Source of the DNA: Pseudoalteromonas rubra
GTDB lineage: Bacteria; Pseudomonadota; Gammaproteobacteria; Enterobacterales; Alteromonadaceae
Direction of reading: 5' to 3'
Length of the DNA: 64,000 nucleotides
NCBI RefSeq assembly: GCF_001482385.1
Contig: NZ_CP013611.1
Span: 930,001-994,000, forward strand
Shown here: positions 19,087 to 27,948 of the stretch, piece by piece
Layout: each line of letters starts with the position of its first letter
Numbering within the stretch: the first letter of the stretch is position 1
Notes under the pieces: generated by a model
What the model was told of the DNA's origin: nothing
The model's database searches: none
The model's input: the letters and a program-made list of their open reading frames with translations, nothing else
Made by a program: the position numbers and the translations under genes

Positions 19087-19117
19087 ACTTTACCTTTACG
19101 TAAACTTCACTTATATT
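19087..19117 (+). promoter_or_regulatory. promoter with predicted LiuR box for liuR-liuABCDE-scoAB
   Basis: TTTACCTTTACG at 19089-19100 runs into the palindrome TTTACGTAAA (19095-19104) and matches the left half of the box in front of the thiolase operon. A -35-like TTTACC (19089) and a -10-like TATATT (19112-19117) are 17 bases apart. MerR-family regulators typically bind between these elements. Confidence 0.65.
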
Positions 19118-19150
19118 GGATGAATCAGTTTTGATGTAAGTGCGTAAACG

Positions 19151-19543
19151 ATGCAAGACAACCAAGAACCAACTTATTCAATCAGCGAACTCGCCAAGGA
19201 GTTTGATATTACCACCCGAAGTATTCGGTTTTATGAAGATCAGGGATTACTTTCACCTGAACGTCACGGCCAGACCCGCATCTATTCAAAGCGCGACAAA
19301 GTCCGCCTTAAACTGATTCTGCGTGGCAAGCGTTTAGGCTTTACTCTGGCAGAAACCGGTCGCTTGTTTGAGCTCTACGACGCTGACAAATCAAGCGCCA
19401 AACAGCTTCATACTATGCTGCAACTGATCGAAGAAAAAAAGGCCGATCTGAGTCAGCAAATGGACGACATTAAAGTTGTCCTGATGGAGCTGGTGACAGC
19501 GGAACGCCGCTGCCTAGATACTTTAAAGAATTTAGACGAATAG
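19151..19543 (+). CDS. liuR: MerR-family regulator LiuR
   Basis: A MerR-family protein of 130 residues. The winged helix-turn-helix is at about 9-50 (YSISELAKEFDITTRSIRFY), a MerR-type segment around RLGFTLAETG follows, and the C-terminal half (about 85-115) is a probable dimerising coiled coil. No metal-binding cysteine cluster is seen, so it should sense an organic ligand. As first gene before liuABCDE it matches LiuR, described in gammaproteobacteria as the regulator of branched-chain amino acid and isovalerate catabolism. It probably acts on both boxes flanking 18811-19117. Its last codons are duplicated downstream (see repeat at 19518-19648). Confidence 0.9.
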   Translation: MQDNQEPTYSISELAKEFDITTRSIRFYEDQGLLSPERHGQTRIYSKRDKVRLKLILRGKRLGFTLAETGRLFELYDADKSSAKQLHTMLQLIEEKKADLSQQMDDIKVVLMELVTAERRCLDTLKNLDE

Positions 19544-19648
19544 TCATTGAGCAACATAGTGCACTTAATACAGCGCACTACAACGCTTAAATACTTTAAA
19601 AGTTTAGACGAATAGTGATTGAGCAATGTAGCACTTAATGCAAGCCGC
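19518..19648 (+). repeat. imperfect direct repeat of the liuR 3' end
   Basis: The segment 19518-19575, including the last codons and stop of liuR, recurs at 19591-19648 with a few substitutions and small indels. Shared pieces are ATACTTTAAA, TTTAGACGAATAGT, ATTGAGCAA and CACTTAAT. The copies start 73 bases apart, leaving a non-coding echo of the liuR C-terminus before liuA. Confidence 0.85.
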
Positions 19649-19693
19649 GGCGAGTGCTTAATCAAGAATAACTCTCACACAGGATAACTACAG

Positions 19694-20869
19694 ATGAGCA
19701 CAGTATCACTTTATAAAGAACTTAACTTTGGCCTGGGCGAAACGGCGGACATGATCCGTGACCACGTTAATAGCTTCGCCAGCAGTGAAATTGCCCCACT
19801 GGCAGAAAAAACAGACGAAGAAAACGCGTTCCCCAATGAAATGTGGCCAAAGTTTGGTGACATGGGCCTGTTGGGCATCACAGTACCGGAAGAATTTGGT
19901 GGTGCAAACATGGGCTACCTGGAACACGTTATCGCAATGGAAGAAATCAGTCGTGCCAGTGCCTCAATCGGATTAAGCTATGGCGCCCATTCAAACTTGT
20001 GCGTAAACCAGATCAACCGTAATGGTAATCAGGCACAAAAAGAAAAGTACCTGCCAAAACTAATCTCAGGTGAGCACATAGGTGCACTGGCGATGAGTGA
20101 GCCCAACTCTGGCTCAGATGTGGTTTCCATGAAACTCAAAGCTGAGAAAAAAGGCGATAAGTTCATTCTTAACGGTAATAAAATGTGGATCACCAATGGT
20201 CCGGACGCTGATGTATTTGTCATCTACGCAAAAACAGACTTAGATGCGGGCCCGCGTGGTATCACCGCGTTTATCGTTGAACGTAACTTCCCGGGGTTCT
20301 CTACCGCACAGAAGCTCGACAAACTGGGCATGCGCGGTTCAAATACCTGTGAACTGGTATTCGAAGACTGTGAAGTGCCAGAAGAGAACATACTCGGTAA
20401 CTATAATGAAGGCGTTAAGGTCCTGATGAGTGGTCTGGACTATGAGCGTGTCGTACTGGCTGGTGGCCCTTTAGGGATCATGCAGGCTTGTATGGACGTG
20501 GTTGTCCCTTATATTCATGAGCGTAAGCAATTCAACCAGTCTATCGGTGAGTTCCAGCTTATACAGGGTAAAATCGCTGACATGTACACACAAATGAATG
20601 CGGCTCGCTCATACGTATATACCGTTGCCAAAGCCTGCGACCGCGGCGAAACAACCCGTAAAGATGCAGCTGGCGTTATCCTGTATGCCGCAGAGCTGGC
20701 AACCAAAATGGCACTTGATGCAATCCAGTTACTTGGCGGCAATGGCTACATCAACGAATATCCCACCGGACGTTTACTGCGTGATGCCAAACTATATGAA
20801 ATTGGTGCCGGTACCTCTGAGATACGCCGCATGCTGATCGGTCGTGAGCTGTTCACCGAAAGCCGCTAA
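19694..20869 (+). CDS. liuA: isovaleryl-CoA dehydrogenase
   Basis: A FAD-dependent acyl-CoA dehydrogenase of 391 residues converting isovaleryl-CoA to 3-methylcrotonyl-CoA. The diagnostic feature is E251 in [12 protein letters not shown], matching the catalytic Glu254 of human isovaleryl-CoA dehydrogenase rather than the C-terminal glutamate of other members; that C-terminal position reads GAGTSEIRR here. Other family motifs are [16 protein letters not shown] and [12 protein letters not shown]. It is the first enzyme gene after liuR, and liuB follows after 9 bases with AAGGAGG before its ATG. Confidence 0.95.
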   Translation: MSTVSLYKELNFGLGETADMIRDHVNSFASSEIAPLAEKTDEENAFPNEMWPKFGDMGLLGITVPEEFGGANMGYLEHVIAMEEISRASASIGLSYGAHSNLCVNQINRNGNQAQKEKYLPKLISGEHIGALAMSEPNSGSDVVSMKLKAEKKGDKFILNGNKMWITNGPDADVFVIYAKTDLDAGPRGITAFIVERNFPGFSTAQKLDKLGMRGSNTCELVFEDCEVPEENILGNYNEGVKVLMSGLDYERVVLAGGPLGIMQACMDVVVPYIHERKQFNQSIGEFQLIQGKIADMYTQMNAARSYVYTVAKACDRGETTRKDAAGVILYAAELATKMALDAIQLLGGNGYINEYPTGRLLRDAKLYEIGAGTSEIRRMLIGRELFTESR

Positions 20870-20878
20870 GGAGGCAGC

Positions 20879-22486
20879 ATGACAGTACTAAACTCGAATG
20901 TTAATAGTCATGACCCGCAGTTTAAGGCAAACCAGGACGCCATGGCGTCCCTGGTTGCTGATCTCAATGATAAGGTCGCAACGTTATCAATGGGCGGCGG
21001 CGAAGCCCTGATCGCCCGCCATCAGAGTCGCGGTAAACTCTTTGTTCGCGACAGGATTGAGCACTTGCTCGATGAAGGCTCTCCATTTTTAGAAATCTCT
21101 CAGTTCGCAGCCTACGGCGTATATGAACAAGACATCCCTTGTGCTGGCGTGGTTGCAGGCATAGGTCGGGTGAAAGGCATTGAGTGCATGATTGTCGCCA
21201 ACGATGCGACAGTCAAAGGCGGCACTTATTTCCCACTCACAGTAAAAAAGCATCTTCGCGCACAAGAAATCGCAGAACGTTGCCACCTGCCTTGCATCTA
21301 TTTAGTAGACTCAGGCGGGGCGAACCTGCCAGAGCAGGATGAAGTGTTCCCGGACAAGCTGCATTTTGGCCGTATTTTTTATAACCAGGCGCGTATGTCT
21401 GCCAAGGGAATCCCACAAATTGCCGTCGTCATGGGCTTGTGTACCGCTGGTGGCGCGTACGTGCCCGCAATGGCCGATGAGAGCATCATAGTCAAAGAGC
21501 AAGGGACGATTTTCCTCGCAGGTCCCCCGCTGGTAAAAGCAGCAACCGGTGAGGAAGTTAGCGCAGAAGACCTGGGTGGTGCAGATGTGCACTGTAAAGT
21601 GTCTGGCGTTGCTGACCATTACGCAGAAAATGACGAACATGCCTTATCTATTGCGCGTCAATGTGTCTCTCGTCTCAATCACCAACGTCCTGTACGCCCT
21701 GTGTTAAAAGATTTTAAAGCACCAAGATACGACATTGGTGAGATCTACGGCATCGTTGGTACCGACTTAAAGAAACCGTTTGACGTACGTGAAGTGATTG
21801 CCCGTATTGTTGATGACTCACAATTTGATGAATTTAAACGTTACTTTGGTGAAACCCTGGTCACCGGTTTTGCCGAAATTTATGGTCACCCTGTTGGTAT
21901 CGTCGCCAACAACGGGATTTTGTTCTCTGAATCTGCACAAAAAGGGGCGCACTTTATACAGCTCTGTGCGCAGCGCAATATCCCGCTGTTATTCTTACAA
22001 AACATCACCGGCTTTATGGTCGGTCAGAAGTATGAAGCAGAAGGCATCGCCAAACACGGTGCTAAGATGGTTACCGCTGTGTCTTGTGCAGACGTACCAA
22101 AATTTACCGTTCTTATCGGTGGCTCGTATGGTGCGGGTAACTACGGCATGTGTGGCCGCGCTTATGAACCCACTATGATGTGGATGTGGCCAAACGCGCG
22201 TATCTCGGTCATGGGTGGTGAGCAGGCCGCGGGCGTACTAACTCAGGTTCGTCAGGATGGGTTAGCACGCAAAGGTCAGTCAATGAGCGACGAAGAAGTC
22301 GCCGAGTTCAAAAAACCCATTGTTGAGCAATACGAAAAACAAGGTCACCCCTACTACGCCAGTGCGCGCTTGTGGGATGATGGCATCATAGATCCTGCAG
22401 ATACACGCACTGTACTTGGTCTGGCACTTGAAGCGGCCGCCAACGCACCTGAGCAGGATTCAAAGTTCGGCATTTTCCGGATGTAA
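20879..22486 (+). CDS. liuB: 3-methylcrotonyl-CoA carboxylase, carboxyltransferase (beta) subunit
   Basis: The product has 535 residues, the usual length. It is an acyl-CoA carboxyltransferase with the two crotonase-like halves: the N-terminal half shows [19 protein letters not shown] and [13 protein letters not shown], the C-terminal half shows [13 protein letters not shown] and [16 protein letters not shown]. It moves carboxyl from biotin on LiuD to 3-methylcrotonyl-CoA. An AAGGAGG ribosome site sits just before the ATG. Its gene is separated from that of LiuD by liuC, a common arrangement. Confidence 0.95.
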   Translation: MTVLNSNVNSHDPQFKANQDAMASLVADLNDKVATLSMGGGEALIARHQSRGKLFVRDRIEHLLDEGSPFLEISQFAAYGVYEQDIPCAGVVAGIGRVKGIECMIVANDATVKGGTYFPLTVKKHLRAQEIAERCHLPCIYLVDSGGANLPEQDEVFPDKLHFGRIFYNQARMSAKGIPQIAVVMGLCTAGGAYVPAMADESIIVKEQGTIFLAGPPLVKAATGEEVSAEDLGGADVHCKVSGVADHYAENDEHALSIARQCVSRLNHQRPVRPVLKDFKAPRYDIGEIYGIVGTDLKKPFDVREVIARIVDDSQFDEFKRYFGETLVTGFAEIYGHPVGIVANNGILFSESAQKGAHFIQLCAQRNIPLLFLQNITGFMVGQKYEAEGIAKHGAKMVTAVSCADVPKFTVLIGGSYGAGNYGMCGRAYEPTMMWMWPNARISVMGGEQAAGVLTQVRQDGLARKGQSMSDEEVAEFKKPIVEQYEKQGHPYYASARLWDDGIIDPADTRTVLGLALEAAANAPEQDSKFGIFRM

Positions 22487-22495
22487 GGAGGCCCT

Positions 22496-23278
22496 ATGAC
22501 AGTAACCTTAAATATCACCAAAAGTAAGGTGGCCGTGCTGGAACTCAGCCGCCCGGAAAAACACAATGCCTTCAATGCCGAAGTCATTGCTGAATTAATC
22601 AAAAGCATTGAATACGCCAACGAGCTGGATATTCGTGCGCTCATACTGAAAACCAACGGAAAACACTTCTCTGCGGGCGCCGACCTAGCCTGGATGAAGT
22701 CTATGGCTGGCAATAACTATGATGAGAATGTTGCAGATTCCATGGAGCTGGCCAAACTGATGAAGGTGCTGGCAAACAGTCCACATCCCACGGTTTGCCT
22801 GGTTCAAGGTGCCGCATTCGGTGGTGCGCTGGGTTTAATCGCATGTTGTGACATCGCCGTTGCAACGCCAGATGCTAAATTCTGCCTGAGCGAAGTGAAA
22901 CTTGGCCTTATCCCGGCTGTTATTAGCCCTTATGTGATCCGAGCCATTGGTGAGCGTCAGGCGCGGCGTTATTTCCTCAGTGCAGAAATCTTTACTGCAG
23001 ACAAAGCGCTGAGCATGGGCCTCATCCATGAAGTTGCCGAAGATTTATCCGGTGCAGAATCCCACTTCATTGAAACCCTGTTGAACAATGGTCCTGTGGC
23101 GGTGAAAAGCGCCAAGGCATTGATCGATGAAGTCGCAGGCCACACCATCGACGACACGCTGATAGCCCATACCGCAAAGCGGATCGCAGAAATCCGGGTG
23201 AGCGAAGAAGGACAGGAAGGCCTGAGTGCCTTTTTCGAAAAACGTGCCCCCGGCTGGCAAAACGCGGCCAGCAAGTAA
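22496..23278 (+). CDS. liuC: 3-methylglutaconyl-CoA hydratase
   Basis: A crotonase-fold protein of 260 residues with the oxyanion-hole segment GKHFSAGADLAWMKS and AAFGGALGLIACCDIAVA. LSEVKLGLIPAVISPYV is the form seen in methylglutaconyl-CoA hydratases instead of the GGTQ-type motif of general enoyl-CoA hydratases. It hydrates 3-methylglutaconyl-CoA to HMG-CoA, the substrate of LiuE. It lies between the two carboxylase subunit genes with 9-10 base spacings and AAGGAGG before the start, clearly one operon. Confidence 0.93.
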   Translation: MTVTLNITKSKVAVLELSRPEKHNAFNAEVIAELIKSIEYANELDIRALILKTNGKHFSAGADLAWMKSMAGNNYDENVADSMELAKLMKVLANSPHPTVCLVQGAAFGGALGLIACCDIAVATPDAKFCLSEVKLGLIPAVISPYVIRAIGERQARRYFLSAEIFTADKALSMGLIHEVAEDLSGAESHFIETLLNNGPVAVKSAKALIDEVAGHTIDDTLIAHTAKRIAEIRVSEEGQEGLSAFFEKRAPGWQNAASK

Positions 23279-23288
23279 GGAGTACACT

Positions 23289-25232
23289 ATGTTAAAGAAA
23301 ATTCTGATAGCCAACCGAGGCGAAATCGCCTGCCGCGTCATGCGCAGTGCCAAACGTCTGGGTCTGAGCACCGTTGCCGTATACTCCGATGCCGATGCCA
23401 ATGCAATGCACGTCCAGCAGGCCGACGAGGCCTATCACATAGGTCCGGCGCCAAGTAAAGACTCTTACCTGGTGGCCGAACGCATTCTGGACGTTGCCAA
23501 GCGCGCCGGTGCGGACTGTATCCATCCTGGTTATGGGTTCTTGTCTGAAAACGAAGCTTTTGCCAACGCCTGTGAACAGGCCAATATTGCCTTTATTGGC
23601 CCCTTAGCCACGTCAATTGAAGCCATGGGGTCAAAAACCCGCGCCAAAGAAATTATGGCCGAGGCCAACGTGCCTCTGGTACCAGGTTATTATGGCAAGC
23701 AGCAAGATACAGATTTTCTGGCTCAGGAAGCCGAGAAAGTGGGCTACCCGGTGCTGATTAAAGCCGCTTACGGTGGTGGCGGTAAAGGCATGCGCGTGGT
23801 GCGCGAGGCAAGCGAGTTTATCAGTTCTCTGGAGGGCGCAAAACGTGAAGCCGCAGCCAGCTTTGGTAACGATCTGGTGCTGTTAGAGCGCTTTGTCGAT
23901 AAGCCGCGCCATGTTGAAGTCCAGGTTTTCGCAGACAGCCATGGTAACTGTGTGTATCTGGGCGACCGAGACTGCTCTTTGCAACGTCGTCATCAGAAGG
24001 TCATTGAAGAAGCCCCAGCGCCGGATCTCAGCGCAGAGCTGCGCCGTGAAATGGGTGAAGCCGCGGTGCGCTGCGCTCAGGCGATTAACTACCGTGGTGC
24101 AGGTACTGTCGAATTTTTGTTATGTGGTAACGAGTTCTTCTTTATGGAGATGAACACGCGCCTGCAAGTAGAACATCCGGTGACCGAGATGGTGACGGGT
24201 CAGGATTTGGTTGAGTGGCAAATTCGTGTCGCCAACAACGAAGTACTGCCTCTCACCCAGGATGAAATTCGTCTCAGTGGTCACAGCTTCGAAGCGCGTA
24301 TCTATGCTGAAGACCCCGAGGAGAACTTTATGCCTTGTTCGGGCGTCTTGTCGCACCTGGGTTTCCCTGCAGCGAAAGATGGTGTGCGCATTGACACTGG
24401 CGTACAACAGGGAGACGAGATCAGCCCGTTTTATGACCCGATGATCGCCAAATTAATTGTCCACGGTCGGGACCGCCGCACTGCATTGTTAAAACTACGC
24501 AGCGCACTGGCTGAAGTACATCTGGCCGGTTTAAAGAGCAATATTGCCTTCTTACACCACCTGGCAGGCCATCCGGCATTCAGTACTACTGCACCGGATA
24601 CACACTTCATTGACACTCAAACCGATACGCTGACGGCGTCACAGGCACCCAATGATTTATTGGTATGCCTGGCCAGTGCAGCTTATCTGGCGCATCAACA
24701 GGCAGAAAAAGTGACCTCGCCCTGGCAGCTGTCGGGCTTTAAGCTCAATCAGCCGCGTCGTCAGGTATTGCCATTTGCTGACCACCTGGTCATCGCTGAA
24801 GCCAAAGGCAATGAGTGGCAGGTATTTTATCAGGACCTCGACCATACTATGGACGTGCGTCTGGATGGGCACAGCCTGATAGCGAATCTGGATGGCAAGC
24901 GTTTGCTTGCAGATGTGGTGATCACCGCAGCTCTCATCACGGTTATGTTTGGCCCCTATCAATTTGATATGGCGCTTAAATCTAAGCACTACGTCAGTGA
25001 GCATGAACACCAGGAGGCGCCTCTGGCTGCACCACTCAATGGCACAGTCGTGAAACACCTGCAAAGTGTGGGTGCTCAGGTAAGCAAAGGCGATCCAGTT
25101 GTCGTCATCGAGGCGATGAAAATGGAATATACCCTGAATGCCCCATTCGATGGCACGCTGACAAGTTACTGCTTCGATGAAGGTGAGCTGGTCAGCCATG
25201 GCGCGATGCTCGCTATTGTAGAGGAGGCCTGA
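23289..25232 (+). CDS. liuD: 3-methylcrotonyl-CoA carboxylase, biotin carboxylase/carrier (alpha) subunit
   Basis: The product has 647 residues. The biotin carboxylase part (1 to ~445) shows ILIANRGEIACRV, the ATP-grasp loop YGGGGKGMRVV and FFMEMNTRLQVEHPVTE. A linker follows, then the biotinyl domain with VIEAMKMEYT near the end (biotin on about K611). The start is ATG 23289 with AAGGAG 7 bases before; the frame runs open further upstream into liuC but has no ribosome site there. The stop codon is followed after one base by liuE, implying coupling. It carboxylates biotin for LiuB. Confidence 0.95.
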   Translation: MLKKILIANRGEIACRVMRSAKRLGLSTVAVYSDADANAMHVQQADEAYHIGPAPSKDSYLVAERILDVAKRAGADCIHPGYGFLSENEAFANACEQANIAFIGPLATSIEAMGSKTRAKEIMAEANVPLVPGYYGKQQDTDFLAQEAEKVGYPVLIKAAYGGGGKGMRVVREASEFISSLEGAKREAAASFGNDLVLLERFVDKPRHVEVQVFADSHGNCVYLGDRDCSLQRRHQKVIEEAPAPDLSAELRREMGEAAVRCAQAINYRGAGTVEFLLCGNEFFFMEMNTRLQVEHPVTEMVTGQDLVEWQIRVANNEVLPLTQDEIRLSGHSFEARIYAEDPEENFMPCSGVLSHLGFPAAKDGVRIDTGVQQGDEISPFYDPMIAKLIVHGRDRRTALLKLRSALAEVHLAGLKSNIAFLHHLAGHPAFSTTAPDTHFIDTQTDTLTASQAPNDLLVCLASAAYLAHQQAEKVTSPWQLSGFKLNQPRRQVLPFADHLVIAEAKGNEWQVFYQDLDHTMDVRLDGHSLIANLDGKRLLADVVITAALITVMFGPYQFDMALKSKHYVSEHEHQEAPLAAPLNGTVVKHLQSVGAQVSKGDPVVVIEAMKMEYTLNAPFDGTLTSYCFDEGELVSHGAMLAIVEEA

Positions 25233-25233
25233 G

Positions 25234-26142
25234 ATGGCAAACTACCCCGCCCAGGTAAAAATTGTCGAGGTCGGTGCACGTGATGGTCTGCAAAATGAGT
25301 CCAGTGTATCGACCGAAGCTAAAATTACGCTAGTCAATGCACTAGCAGAAGCTGGTCTGAAACACATCGAGGCCGGTGCATTTGTGTCACCCAAATGGGT
25401 GCCACAAATGGCAGACTCCAGTGACGTTATCCAGGGATTTGTGCGCCGAGAAGGGGTGGAGATCAGCGCACTCACCCCCAATCTGAAAGGTGCCGAACTG
25501 GCACTGACCAATCAGGTCGACGAGTTCGCGATATTCACTGCGGCCAGTGAAGCCTTTACACAGAAAAACATCAACTGCTCGATTGAAGAGAGCATCGAAC
25601 GCTTTCGGCCGGTCGTTGAACTTGCACAAAAAAACAACATCAAAGTCAGAGGCTACGTGAGCTGTGTGGTTGGCTGCCCGTATCAGGGAGAGGTCGAACC
25701 AGAACAGGTGCTCGAGGTGTGTAAACAATTATTGGCATTGGGTTGCTATGAGATCAGCCTGGGCGACACCATAGGCGTGGGCACAGCCAATCAGGTCAGG
25801 CAACTGCTTACCCTATTGCTGTCACACATCCCGGCTGAGCGTCTTGCCGTGCACTTTCATGATACCTATGGCCAGGCATTAGCCAACATCCATACGGCAC
25901 TGGAAATGGGCATTGCCACCATAGATTCGGCCGTCGCCGGGTTGGGTGGTTGTCCCTATGCTAAGGGCGCGTCAGGAAATGTTGCCACTGAGGATGTTGT
26001 TTACTTGCTGCAAGGACTTGGCATTGATAGTGGAATTGATTTAGAAAGACTGGCAAAAGCAGGCTGGCAGATTTGTGAGGCGCTTGATAAAGCACCCGTA
26101 AGCAAGGTGTCACTGGCGCTAAAAAATAGCTGTCAGTCATAA
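25234..26142 (+). CDS. liuE: hydroxymethylglutaryl-CoA lyase
   Basis: The enzyme splits HMG-CoA into acetyl-CoA and acetoacetate, the last step of the leucine pathway. It has 302 residues and a TIM-barrel HMGL-like fold. The metal/substrate motif [10 protein letters not shown] is at the N-terminus (13-22), [12 protein letters not shown] carries the metal-binding histidines, and the signature [17 protein letters not shown] contains the catalytic Cys of HMG-CoA lyases. This separates it from isopropylmalate synthases. The ATG begins one base after the liuD stop. Acetoacetate would pass to ScoAB just downstream. Confidence 0.95.
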   Translation: MANYPAQVKIVEVGARDGLQNESSVSTEAKITLVNALAEAGLKHIEAGAFVSPKWVPQMADSSDVIQGFVRREGVEISALTPNLKGAELALTNQVDEFAIFTAASEAFTQKNINCSIEESIERFRPVVELAQKNNIKVRGYVSCVVGCPYQGEVEPEQVLEVCKQLLALGCYEISLGDTIGVGTANQVRQLLTLLLSHIPAERLAVHFHDTYGQALANIHTALEMGIATIDSAVAGLGGCPYAKGASGNVATEDVVYLLQGLGIDSGIDLERLAKAGWQICEALDKAPVSKVSLALKNSCQS

Positions 26143-26176
26143 CAACCGAGAACAACGAACAACTAGGAGTGGGCTA

Positions 26177-26875
26177 ATGGCCGGTTTCGATAAAGTAGTT
26201 TCAAGCTATGAAGCAGCAATGGAGGGCCTGAAAGATGGCGATACCATTATTGCCGGTGGCTTTGGATTATGTGGTATTCCTGAAGGCTTGATTGCTGAAA
26301 TTAAACGCAAACAAACCAAAGAACTAACTGTCGTGTCTAATAACTGCGGCGTAGATGACTTTGGTCTGGGCATTTTGCTACATGACCGTCAGATCAAAAA
26401 AATCATCGCCTCTTATGTGGGTGAAAATGCCCTGTTTGAGCAACAGCTATTAGATGGCATTATCGATGTTGAGTTGACGCCTCAGGGTACGCTGGCAGAG
26501 AAGATGCGTGCTGGTGGTGCAGGTATCCCAGGTTTTTACACCGCAACTGGTTACGGTACACCGATTGCCGAGGGCAAAGAAGTTAAAGAGTTTGATGGTC
26601 GTCCTTACATCCTGGAAGAGTCCATTACCGGTGAGTTTGCTATCGTGAAAGCGTGGAAAGCAGATCGCTACGGTAACCTGGTATTCCGCCACACCGCAAT
26701 GAACTTTAACCCTATGGCAGCAACAGCAGGTAAAATTACCGTTGCCGAGGTGGAAGAAATCGTAGAGCCGGGCGAGCTTGCACCAAGTGAGATCCACACA
26801 CCGGGGATCTATGTTAATCGCGTGATTCAGGGTAGCTTTGAAAAACGCATCGAACGTGTCACAACCCGTAAGTAA
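26177..26875 (+). CDS. scoA: succinyl-CoA:3-ketoacid CoA-transferase subunit A
   Basis: This 232-residue class I CoA-transferase alpha subunit starts with the conserved [20 protein letters not shown] segment and contains [16 protein letters not shown] and [16 protein letters not shown], typical of the ketoacid CoA-transferase. With ScoB it activates acetoacetate from LiuE using succinyl-CoA. AGGAG precedes the start. The gap after liuE is short (34 bases) and I see no terminator, so it should be co-transcribed with liu genes. AtoD-type transferases are the nearest alternative. Confidence 0.93.
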   Translation: MAGFDKVVSSYEAAMEGLKDGDTIIAGGFGLCGIPEGLIAEIKRKQTKELTVVSNNCGVDDFGLGILLHDRQIKKIIASYVGENALFEQQLLDGIIDVELTPQGTLAEKMRAGGAGIPGFYTATGYGTPIAEGKEVKEFDGRPYILEESITGEFAIVKAWKADRYGNLVFRHTAMNFNPMAATAGKITVAEVEEIVEPGELAPSEIHTPGIYVNRVIQGSFEKRIERVTTRK

Positions 26876-26885
26876 GGAGATCACC

Positions 26886-27548
26886 ATGGCTTTAACTCGT
26901 GAACAAATTGCAATGCGCGTGGCGCAGGAGCTTCAGGACGGTTATTACGTGAATCTGGGCATTGGTATCCCTACCCTGGTTGCTAACTATGTACCTCAGG
27001 GTATCGAAGTAATGCTGCAATCTGAAAACGGTCTTTTGGGCATGGGTCCTTACCCAACAGAGGACCAGGTTGACGCGGATATGATCAATGCGGGTAAAGA
27101 AACCGTGACAGCAGCCACAGGTGCGGCTATTTTTAATAGCGCCGAAAGCTTTGCCATGATCCGCGGTGGTCATGTAGACTTGACGGTACTGGGTGCATTT
27201 GAAGTGGATCAAAACGGTAATATCGCATCGTGGATGATCCCGAAGAAATTAATCAAAGGCATGGGTGGCGCAATGGACTTAGTTGCAGGTGCACAAAATA
27301 TCGTTGTCACCATGACTCATGCCAGCAAGCACGGCGATTCAAAGTTACTGGAGTCTTGCACTCTGCCGCTTACGGGCGTTAACTGTGTGAAGAAAATCGT
27401 CACAGATTTAGCGGTGCTTGAAGTGAAAGACGGTGCGTTCCATTTGCTAGAGCGCGCACCGGGTGTTAGTGTAGACGAAATTATCAGCAAAACAGCGGGT
27501 AAGCTTATTGTGAATGGCGACATTCCTGAAATGCAGTTTGCCAGCTAA
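26886..27548 (+). CDS. scoB: succinyl-CoA:3-ketoacid CoA-transferase subunit B
   Basis: The beta subunit has 220 residues and carries the catalytic glutamate E47 in QSENGLLGMGPYP, where the CoA thioester intermediate forms. GGHVDLTVLGAFEVD and GMGGAMDLVAGA are further family motifs. I start at ATG 26886 with AAGGAGATCACC upstream; the frame extends back into scoA without ribosome site. It is the last gene of the liu operon and is followed by a strong terminator. Confidence 0.94.
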   Translation: MALTREQIAMRVAQELQDGYYVNLGIGIPTLVANYVPQGIEVMLQSENGLLGMGPYPTEDQVDADMINAGKETVTAATGAAIFNSAESFAMIRGGHVDLTVLGAFEVDQNGNIASWMIPKKLIKGMGGAMDLVAGAQNIVVTMTHASKHGDSKLLESCTLPLTGVNCVKKIVTDLAVLEVKDGAFHLLERAPGVSVDEIISKTAGKLIVNGDIPEMQFAS

Positions 27549-27623
27549 ATACACGCGGTCTGACACGAAAACACCAAACATGTACCGACCTCATTCCCAG
27601 TGCCAAAGGCGCTGAGTTACCCA

Positions 27624-27650
27624 AAATCCCTCGCAAGAGGGATTTTTTTT
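27624..27650 (+). terminator. terminator of the liuRABCDE-scoAB operon
   Basis: The 9-bp perfect stem AAATCCCTC/GAGGGATTT with a GCAA tetraloop runs into eight T residues, 75 bases after the scoB stop. Confidence 0.93.
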
Positions 27651-27948
27651 ATCTTTTATACTCGCATTGGTGTGAATTTATTCAGTTAAGCGCGCATTCG
27701 TTTACTTTTATATTCTAACGCTTACACTAATAGACGAAGATCTTTCTGGGCAAGGTGGCCAGAGGACCTCGTTTTGGTTGGTTTATCTTAATTACATCGA
27801 AACGACTTTTTTGATACTAAAAAGACGATCGTAATGGCAAGCCTCAGGCACCCATTTCCGCTGTAACTAACATAAGCCCATCGCATGCAGTTTGCATCAA
27901 AGCTGGGGATTCCTGCCTTGCCATTCACTTCTCAACCATGAGGTAACA
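27651..27948. other. leader/promoter region of the BCCT transporter gene
   Basis: About 300 bases between the scoB terminator and the transporter start. Apart from a weak CTTTTT/AAAAAG hairpin near 27808-27826 I see no clear operator, RNA motif or gene. Confidence 0.4.

Noticed and set aside
27808..27826. CTTTTT/AAAAAG hairpin as a second terminator before the BCCT gene
   Set aside because: The 6-bp A/T stem is too weak, and it lies far from any upstream stop codon.
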